Assembly (NCBI GenBank): GCA_946886275.1
Contig: CAMPIH010000023.1
Coordinates: forward strand, 1 to 20,024
Direction: 5' to 3'
Length of the DNA stretch: 20,024 nucleotides
DNA from: an uncultured Sphingosinicella sp.
Lineage (GTDB): Bacteria; Pseudomonadota; Alphaproteobacteria; Sphingomonadales; Sphingomonadaceae
Shown one piece after another: positions 1 through 4,025 of the stretch (positions are counted from its first letter, which is position 1; each line of letters begins with the position of its first letter). The notes under the pieces are model-generated. The model ran no database searches and was not told the DNA's origin. It saw only the letters and a program-made list of their open reading frames with translations. The position numbers and the translations under genes were made by a program.

Positions 1-462
1 CCCGGACTGGCGATGGCGATGCAGTCGTCGCCGCCGCCTCTGGTCGAGGCCTTTGCCGAGACCTGCCGTCGCGGCTTTCCCGATCTCGAAACGGTCCGCC
101 AGTCGGCCCTGACCGCCGGCTGGGTGGAACGGGCGGTTCGCCCGACCGGCGGCAGCGAGGAATTTCAGGCTGCCGTCCCACCGGTGGTTCTCCAGAAGGG
201 CCCGTGGACGCTCTTCCTGACGGCGCCGCCTTCGACCGGTAGGCTTCAGTCATGCCAGGTGGTGGGGACGGTCGAAGGCGATCTCGCCATCGGTCCGCTG
301 GCTTCGGCCGCCTCGCTCGCTTTGGGAGTCGGGCCTGCCCAGTTCATCCGCTCCAGCGGCGCCGATCTGGCCCGATGGCGCTCCGATCCGTCTATGCTGG
401 TCCAGGCGAGCGTCAGCCGCGCGCCCCGGTCCGCCAGCCTTCAGGTGCGGGTCCAGCCCTAG
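1..462 (+). CDS. Unrecognised, probably exported protein, 5' end outside window
   Basis: The reading frame is open from the first base to a TAG at 460-462. ATG codons at 13 and 19 could be starts, but the residues before them (PGLA, then MAMQSS) look like the end of a signal peptide (small residues after a hydrophobic run), so I infer that the true start lies upstream of the window. The visible part is about 150 residues with a single-domain look: an N-terminal stretch with a Cys in FAETCRRGFPD, a Trp-containing helix (AGWVERA), and a C-terminal half rich in Ala, Ser and Val. No catalytic motif is visible. It is convergent with the 95-residue gene on the other strand, with 30 nt between the two stops. 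I do not recognise the family and assign no function. Confidence 0.55.
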   Translation, partial: PGLAMAMQSSPPPLVEAFAETCRRGFPDLETVRQSALTAGWVERAVRPTGGSEEFQAAVPPVVLQKGPWTLFLTAPPSTGRLQSCQVVGTVEGDLAIGPLASAASLALGVGPAQFIRSSGADLARWRSDPSMLVQASVSRAPRSASLQVRVQP

Positions 463-492
463 GACGGAACAGGCGCGCGCGGCTGCTCGGCC

Positions 493-780
493 TCAGAGCG
501 CCTCGAACAGCTTCCTCACCCGCAGGGCGCGCGAATCATAGGCATTCACCCGGCCCTGGCGAAGCAGCTGGTCCATCTCGCGCATCGTGCAGGAGAGGGA
601 TTCGGCGGCCGCGAGCAGGTCGTCGTCGACCGGCCTCGTCCGAAGCAGGTCGATCGCCTTGTGGACCTGGGCTTCCGATCGCGGCAGTGCGAGCCGCTCG
701 TGGCGGCCGGCGAGGCCCATCGCGTCCTTGATGAGGGCGACGGCCTGCTCTCTCACGTCTTCGATCTGCTGGTCGCTCAT
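493..780 (-). CDS. Unrecognised 95-residue helical protein
   Basis: Small protein starting MSDQQIEDVREQAV. The start is fixed by a strong Shine-Dalgarno sequence, AGGAGG, five bases before the ATG. The frame stays open far upstream, but that extension runs into the tetR gene in another frame and has no such site. The protein is predicted to be almost entirely helical, with heptad-like Leu spacing and many charged residues. It has no membrane segment or signal peptide and one Cys at residue 64 (SLSCTMREMD). It stands alone on the minus strand: its stop is 30 nt from the converging gene, and its start is 95 nt from the end of the tetR gene, which is read in the same direction. The AT-rich patch upstream contains a TTAACCAT motif resembling a CtrA half-site. 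Family and function are unknown to me. Confidence 0.75.
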   Translation of the reverse strand: MSDQQIEDVREQAVALIKDAMGLAGRHERLALPRSEAQVHKAIDLLRTRPVDDDLLAAAESLSCTMREMDQLLRQGRVNAYDSRALRVRKLFEAL

Positions 781-817
781 TCGTGCCTCCTGGGCTTGAC
801 CAGGAACTTCGCCGAAC

Positions 818-835
818 ATGGTTAACAAACCGTAA
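818..835 (-). promoter_or_regulatory. Possible CtrA-like site upstream of the 95-residue gene
   Basis: On the minus strand the sequence reads TTAC, six bases, then TTAACCAT, about 38 bases before the start codon at 780. CtrA, a cell-cycle and flagellar regulator of alphaproteobacteria, binds TTAA-N7-TTAA, and TTAACCAT is a common half-site form. Here the second half is good, but the first half is imperfect (either TTAC with N6 or ATTA with N7). It is one of the few AT-rich spots in the region. This is a motif match only. Confidence 0.25.
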
Positions 836-875
836 TCGGCGCTGGGCCGCAAAGACGTGGTCGGGCGCCGATGGC

Positions 876-1478
876 CTAGGGTTCGCCGAGGCCGAGGATC
901 GCCTTCGTCATCAGCGAAGCCGCGCCTTCGGGGGCGTGAACCTGCGCCAGCACCCGCCAGCAGGCGAAGTCGAGCGCGACCGCGAGCAAAGCCAGCGAGG
1001 AGTCCGCCAGGCCATCGCCGAGAAGCTGGGCGGCGCGCTCGAAGACCGGCTTCATCCGAAGCTCCACCGTCTCCCGGGTCAGCGCATGATGTTCTGAATC
1101 GCGAAGGACGCAGCCGGCTTGCTGGGCGTTTCGTGAATACCATTGATAGACCTGCTCGAGGCCGGAGCGAAGCCGCTCCGGGCCGGGCGGCAGCGCCGAC
1201 CATCGCTCCACGTCCGGCAGCGGATCACGCTCAAGGGCAAGGCCCGAACAGGCGAGGAAGAGCTCACGCTCCTCCGGGAAATGGGCATAATAAGTGTGGC
1301 GCTGGACTCCCGCTCGCTCGGCGATCTGCGCCACCGTCGTCCGGGCCGGCCCGATCGTCGAGTGAAGCTCCACCGCCGCCTCGACGATCCTCAGCCGTGT
1401 CTCTTCCTGCTTCAGCGCGCGCTGCCCCAGTCGATAGGGTCTTTTCGCTACACTGGTTCGTGCATCCGATATTGACAT
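876..1478 (-). CDS. TetR/AcrR-family transcriptional regulator
   Basis: A 200-residue DNA-binding repressor-type protein. The N-terminal HTH spans roughly residues 26-74, with the family signature TVAQIAERAGVQRHTYYAHF at 48-67. The rest is the helical ligand-binding and dimerisation domain, whose ligand cannot be told from sequence. I chose the ATG at 1476-1478 because the HTH then begins at the usual distance (basic N-terminus of about 25 residues) and because a strong promoter ends seven bases upstream. The frame is open further upstream, but that extension would run through the control region and into the divergent gene. With the promoter at 1486-1514 the mRNA would be leaderless. It is divergent from a diiron metallo-beta-lactamase-fold gene, which it probably controls together with itself. 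Confidence 0.9.
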   Translation of the reverse strand: MSISDARTSVAKRPYRLGQRALKQEETRLRIVEAAVELHSTIGPARTTVAQIAERAGVQRHTYYAHFPEERELFLACSGLALERDPLPDVERWSALPPGPERLRSGLEQVYQWYSRNAQQAGCVLRDSEHHALTRETVELRMKPVFERAAQLLGDGLADSSLALLAVALDFACWRVLAQVHAPEGAASLMTKAILGLGEP

Positions 1479-1480
1479 AA

Positions 1481-1489
1481 TGATAATAT
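1481..1489 (+). promoter_or_regulatory. Extended -10 promoter for the diiron MBL-fold gene
   Basis: TGATAATAT fits the extended -10 pattern TGn-TAnnnT on the plus strand, with no good -35 at 17 bases. The predicted start lies near 1496, inside the palindrome at 1494-1509. This element overlaps the -10 of the divergent tetR promoter, so the two promoters probably exclude each other. A TTGACA at 1472-1477 could serve as an alternative -35, but no convincing -10 follows it. Confidence 0.45.
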
Positions 1490-1514
1490 TAAATGCACAT
1501 ATGTGTGCAGTCAA
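1486..1514 (-). promoter_or_regulatory. Near-consensus promoter of the tetR gene
   Basis: Read on the minus strand: -35 TTGACT (1514-1509), an exact 17-base spacer, then -10 TAATAT (1491-1486), followed by seven bases before the ATG at 1478. Transcription should start at or next to the A of the start codon, giving a leaderless message. The spacer holds the palindrome at 1494-1509, so a bound dimer would block RNA polymerase. These are direct matches to the housekeeping sigma consensus; start site and use are inferred. Confidence 0.7.
1494..1509. promoter_or_regulatory. Palindromic operator candidate between tetR and MBL-fold gene
   Basis: TGCACA-TATG-TGTGCA is a perfect 6-bp inverted repeat with a 4-base spacer. 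It is the only clear palindrome in the 64 bp between the two start codons. It lies in the spacer of the tetR promoter and over the predicted start of the divergent transcript. A short palindrome in a divergent intergenic region next to tetR is the usual arrangement for an autoregulated TetR switch. Binding is inferred. Confidence 0.6.
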
Positions 1515-1542
1515 CGAATCATGCGCCCGAAAGGAACCGCCG

Positions 1543-2289
1543 ATGACCACCCGGATCGACGAGATTGCCGACCGCATCTTCCGGATCTCGACCTTCGTGC
1601 CCGATGTCGCGCCGCCCGCCGGATTCGCCTTCAACCAGTTCCTGATCGCCGCCGACGAGCCCTTGCTGTTCCACACCGGGCACAGGCGGCTGTTCCCTGC
1701 GGTTCACGAGGCGGTGGCGCGGCTGATCGCACCGGAACGGCTTCGCTGGATCAGCTTCGGGCACCTCGAAGCGGACGAATGCGGCGCGATGAACCTGTGG
1801 CTCGCGGCGGCGCCGGAGTCGGAGGTCGCCCATGGCGCCACCGCCTGCGACGTCAGCCTCAACGACCTCGCCGATCGCCCGCCGCGCCTCCTCGCCGATG
1901 GTGAATCGATCGACCTGGGTGGGCGAAGGGTGCGCTATATCGACACGCCCCACACGCCGCACGGATGGGATGCCGGTCTGCTGTTCGAGGAAGTGACCGG
2001 CACCTTGCTGTGCGGCGATCTCTTCACCCAGACCGGCCTTACCGAAGCGATGACCGACGACGATATCGTCGGGCCGGCGGCGGCGGCCGAGGAGCTGTTC
2101 GGCTTTTCGAGCCTCCATCCGCAGATGGGATCGACGATTCGCCGACTGGCGCCGCTCGCCCCGAAAACGCTCGGGTTGATGCACGGTCCTTCCTACTCGG
2201 GCGACACGGTGTCGGCGCTGGAGGCGCTCGCCGATTATTATGACGCCCGGACCGCAAGCTGGCGGGAGCAGCAAGCGATCGCCGCCTGA
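1543..2289 (+). CDS. Stand-alone diiron (ODP-type) metallo-beta-lactamase-fold protein
   Basis: A 248-residue cytoplasmic protein with the metallo-beta-lactamase fold. The metal motif is not HxHxDH but H74-L-E76-A-D78, as in the diiron domain of flavodiiron proteins (NO/O2 reductases) and the oxygen-sensing ODP family. The other expected ligands are present: His in TPHTPH (137 or 140), Asp in CGDLF (159) and His in LMHGPSY (214). There is no flavodoxin or rubredoxin domain, so it could not work alone as a classical flavodiiron reductase. I infer a sensor or an oxidoreductase using an external electron donor. The start ATG at 1543 is preceded by GAAAGGA seven bases upstream. An in-frame ATG at 1480 would add 21 residues but falls in the promoter. 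It is divergent from a TetR regulator. Fold and diiron motif are well supported; the substrate is unknown. Confidence 0.85.
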   Translation: MTTRIDEIADRIFRISTFVPDVAPPAGFAFNQFLIAADEPLLFHTGHRRLFPAVHEAVARLIAPERLRWISFGHLEADECGAMNLWLAAAPESEVAHGATACDVSLNDLADRPPRLLADGESIDLGGRRVRYIDTPHTPHGWDAGLLFEEVTGTLLCGDLFTQTGLTEAMTDDDIVGPAAAAEELFGFSSLHPQMGSTIRRLAPLAPKTLGLMHGPSYSGDTVSALEALADYYDARTASWREQQAIAA

Positions 2290-2319
2290 CGGCGCGGCTT
2301 CGGTCGCGGACTTCGTCAG
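2286..2319. terminator. Bidirectional hairpin between convergent genes
   Basis: An outer inverted repeat CTGACG (2286-2291) / CGTCAG (2314-2319) encloses an inner stem CGCGGC-TTCG-GTCGCG (2293-2308) that has one G-U pair and a UUCG tetraloop on the plus-strand transcript. It covers the stop codons of the MBL-fold gene and of the converging 57-residue gene. There is no T-tract, so termination efficiency is uncertain. Confidence 0.4.
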
Positions 2320-2489
2320 CCCGCCAGCAGCGCGGCGACGGTCTCCTCGACACTTCCGGCGACGAGGATCGAATCGCCGCCGACGAGCCCGATCTTGGTC
2401 TGGCCGTTCTCGTGGGCGCGCAGATAGGCGACGTTGCCGGCCACCACCAGATAGTCGCCGCCGCGCGAATTCAACGGAACGAACTTCAT
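2316..2489 (-). CDS. 57-residue FlbD/SwrD-like small protein
   Basis: A small protein starting MKFVPLNSRGG and ending SVEETVAALLAG. Its start is supported by AGGAG eight bases before the ATG. The layout is a beta-rich N-terminal half, a central charged turn (RAHENGQTK), a beta strand with Gly-Gly (GLVGGDSILV) and a C-terminal helix. It resembles the small FlbD/SwrD-like family, where a GGxxxxVxESVxEVxxxI tail is typical, and many alphaproteobacteria carry short proteins of this type of unknown role. The similarity is from memory of the family pattern. There are no flagellar genes nearby, so a flagellar role is not implied. It lies 75 nt downstream of the frameshifted DUF1801 gene, on the same strand. 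Confidence 0.65.
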   Translation of the reverse strand: MKFVPLNSRGGDYLVVAGNVAYLRAHENGQTKIGLVGGDSILVAGSVEETVAALLAG

Positions 2490-2564
2490 GCCTGTGTCTC
2501 CTGAATGCGAGCGAATGCCTGGCGCCTCGACCTCGCTACATCGTTAATGGCGGCGTTCGCGGGT

Positions 2565-2989
2565 CTAGGCCATCCAGCCAGGGATCGCTGACGCCTGCCT
2601 CACCCAATCCGCCAGTTGCGCCTCGTCGAGCGGCTCGCCCTCTTTGATGTCTATCCAGCGCGCTTCCTTGCTCTTCTCGGCACCGCCCGGAGGCAGCGGC
2701 CGGAGCGAGGCGCCGTTGAAGAAGGTCACCTTCACATAATGGGTGAAGACGTGGAAGGAGAGAAACCAGCCTTTGCCTTCGACGCCGTAGAAGGGCGAGT
2801 TCCACTTCACCGCCTTGCGTACGTTGGGGACATTGGCGGTGACGAGCGAGTCGAGCTTGCGGCCGAGGCCGCTCTTCCAGCCGGCATCGCCGCGATATAG
2901 GCCTGGACCGGCGCGTCGCCCTCGGCTTTCGCGATCTGCGGATTGCCGCCGGCCAGGAGCACCGGCGCCTTTTCATTCTTTCCTGACAT
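2565..2989 (-). pseudogene. DUF1801-family protein, interrupted by a one-base deletion
   Basis: The start ATG at 2989 follows a strong GGAGGAAGG ribosome site. The first 37 codons (MSGKNEKAPVLL... to YIAAMP) read in one frame, which then ends in a premature TGA. From about position 2882 the next frame continues the family perfectly: GWKSGLGRKLDSLV, VKWNSPFYG, WFLSFHVFTHYVKVTFF, to the stop at 2565. Adding one base in the CCGG run near 2881-2884 gives an uninterrupted protein of about 141 residues, the usual DUF1801 length. The family is a YdhG-like fold of unclear role; some members are called iron chaperones. The gene is 85 nt downstream of bamF. It may be a real pseudogene or a sequencing or assembly error; codon quality on both sides looks intact, which fits a very recent lesion or an error. 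Confidence 0.8.
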
Positions 2990-3074
2990 GATCCTCCTTC
3001 CTCCCGATGCCGGCCGAAGTCCGGCGGAACGATGAGGCGGAAGTCGCAATCCGCTCCGGCGAAGCGGAAACGGC

Positions 3075-3485
3075 CTATTGAGGCAGCTGGACCGAAGCTT
3101 CCGCGCCATTGCCTTCCGGCAGCTGGATGATCGCCTGGACGACCGCGCCGCGATTGACGACGGTCGTTCCAGGATCGCCGGCGACGGAGCGGGCGCCGAG
3201 CGCCGCCTGGTTCGCATTGGCCTGCTGGAGCAGGCTCCGCTCGACCGCGCTTCGCGGCTGCGGGCCGCCGAACAGGGCCTGGAGCGCCTGGGCGCGCGGA
3301 TCGGCGCCGACGTCGGGCTCTCCCGGTCCTGGCGGGGTCAGCGCGAAATCGGGCGGGACGACCAGAGGCGCGCCTCGGGCGACCGCGAATTCGTCGGGGG
3401 CGCCGCGATCGAACGGGCTGGTGGTGCCGCAGCCGGCGAGCAGGGCCGTGGCGGAGCCGGCGAGGAGCAGGTGGGACAGACGCAT
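3075..3485 (-). CDS. bamF: DUF3035 outer-membrane lipoprotein, Bam complex subunit BamF
   Basis: A 136-residue prolipoprotein: positively charged MRLSH, a hydrophobic stretch, then the lipobox LLAGC with the lipidated Cys at residue 19. The mature part has the family hallmark right after the Cys, SPFDRGAPDEFAV, followed by PLVVPPDFALTPP, and then a low-complexity Ala/Gln-rich tail. DUF3035 proteins are accessory lipoproteins of the outer-membrane beta-barrel assembly machine, described in Caulobacter as BamF. The gene starts 3 nt after the lspA stop with its ribosome site (GAAGGAAG) inside lspA, so it is surely co-transcribed with the peptidase that would mature it. It is shorter in its tail than some relatives but otherwise ordinary. 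Confidence 0.85.
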   Translation of the reverse strand: MRLSHLLLAGSATALLAGCGTTSPFDRGAPDEFAVARGAPLVVPPDFALTPPGPGEPDVGADPRAQALQALFGGPQPRSAVERSLLQQANANQAALGARSVAGDPGTTVVNRGAVVQAIIQLPEGNGAEASVQLPQ

Positions 3486-3488
3486 TTT

Positions 3489-4025
3489 TCAGGCTTCCTT
3501 CTTCGAGCCCTTGCCATCGCGCATCAGGAGCGCGCGGACAAGCAAAAGCAGCACCCCGATGGTAATTGCCGCGTCGGCGATGTTGAAGACCAAAAAGGGT
3601 TGCCACCCACCGATGTGGAAATCCGCATAGTCGACGACATAGCCGAACCGCACCCGATCGACGATATTGCCGAGCGCCCCGCCGAGGATCATCGCGAGGG
3701 CGATCGAATCCTGGCGGCGCCGTTCCTTCCACAGCCAGATCGCGACGAAGGTGGCGATCCCCGCCGTCATGCCGACCAGTAGCCAGCGCCCGAGCTCGCT
3801 GTCCGCGGGCATCAGGCCGAGCGAAACGCCCCTGTTCTCGACCCATTGGAGATCGAAGAAAGGAAGCAGGTCGATATGTTCGCGCTGCTCCAGCTTCAGC
3901 GGATAGGTGACCAGCCACTTCACTGCCTGGTCGAACAGGAAGATGAGGAAGGCGACCACGAAAGCGATCGACCGGTTGCGCCTCAGCCCGAGGTCGACGG
4001 GCAAGGCGGACGCCGATTCAGCCAT
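3489..4025 (-). CDS. lspA: Lipoprotein signal peptidase (signal peptidase II)
   Basis: A 178-residue inner-membrane aspartyl protease that cleaves the signal peptide of diacylglyceryl-modified prolipoproteins just before the lipidated Cys. Four membrane segments are visible, at about residues 19-38, 80-98, 107-122 and 145-166. The conserved blocks are present: FDQAVK with D32, VENRGVSLG (63-71), GNIVDR with catalytic D123, and FNIADA with catalytic D151. The length is typical. The ATG overlaps the 3' end of ileS by eight bases (ATGGCTGA), which points to translational coupling. The order ribF-ileS-lspA is shared with enterobacteria. The next gene down is a lipoprotein (bamF), and the exported methyltransferase 5 kb upstream is another likely substrate. 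Confidence 0.97.
   Translation of the reverse strand: MAESASALPVDLGLRRNRSIAFVVAFLIFLFDQAVKWLVTYPLKLEQREHIDLLPFFDLQWVENRGVSLGLMPADSELGRWLLVGMTAGIATFVAIWLWKERRRQDSIALAMILGGALGNIVDRVRFGYVVDYADFHIGGWQPFLVFNIADAAITIGVLLLLVRALLMRDGKGSKKEA

Noticed and set aside
1472..1477. TTGACA as a plus-strand -35 for the diiron protein gene
   Set aside because: No acceptable -10 at 16-19 bases (GCACAT, CACATA); the extended -10 at 1481-1489 is a better candidate.
1479..1676. Longer 266-residue version of the TetR regulator
   Set aside because: The extra residues would cover the promoter and the start of the divergent gene; the family begins at the ATG at 1478.
3010..3068. GC-rich hairpins after bamF as a terminator
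   Set aside because: TCCGCT-N7-AGCGGA (3050-3068) and GCCGG-N7-CCGGC (3010-3026) exist, but both lack a T-tract and such stems are common by chance at this GC content.
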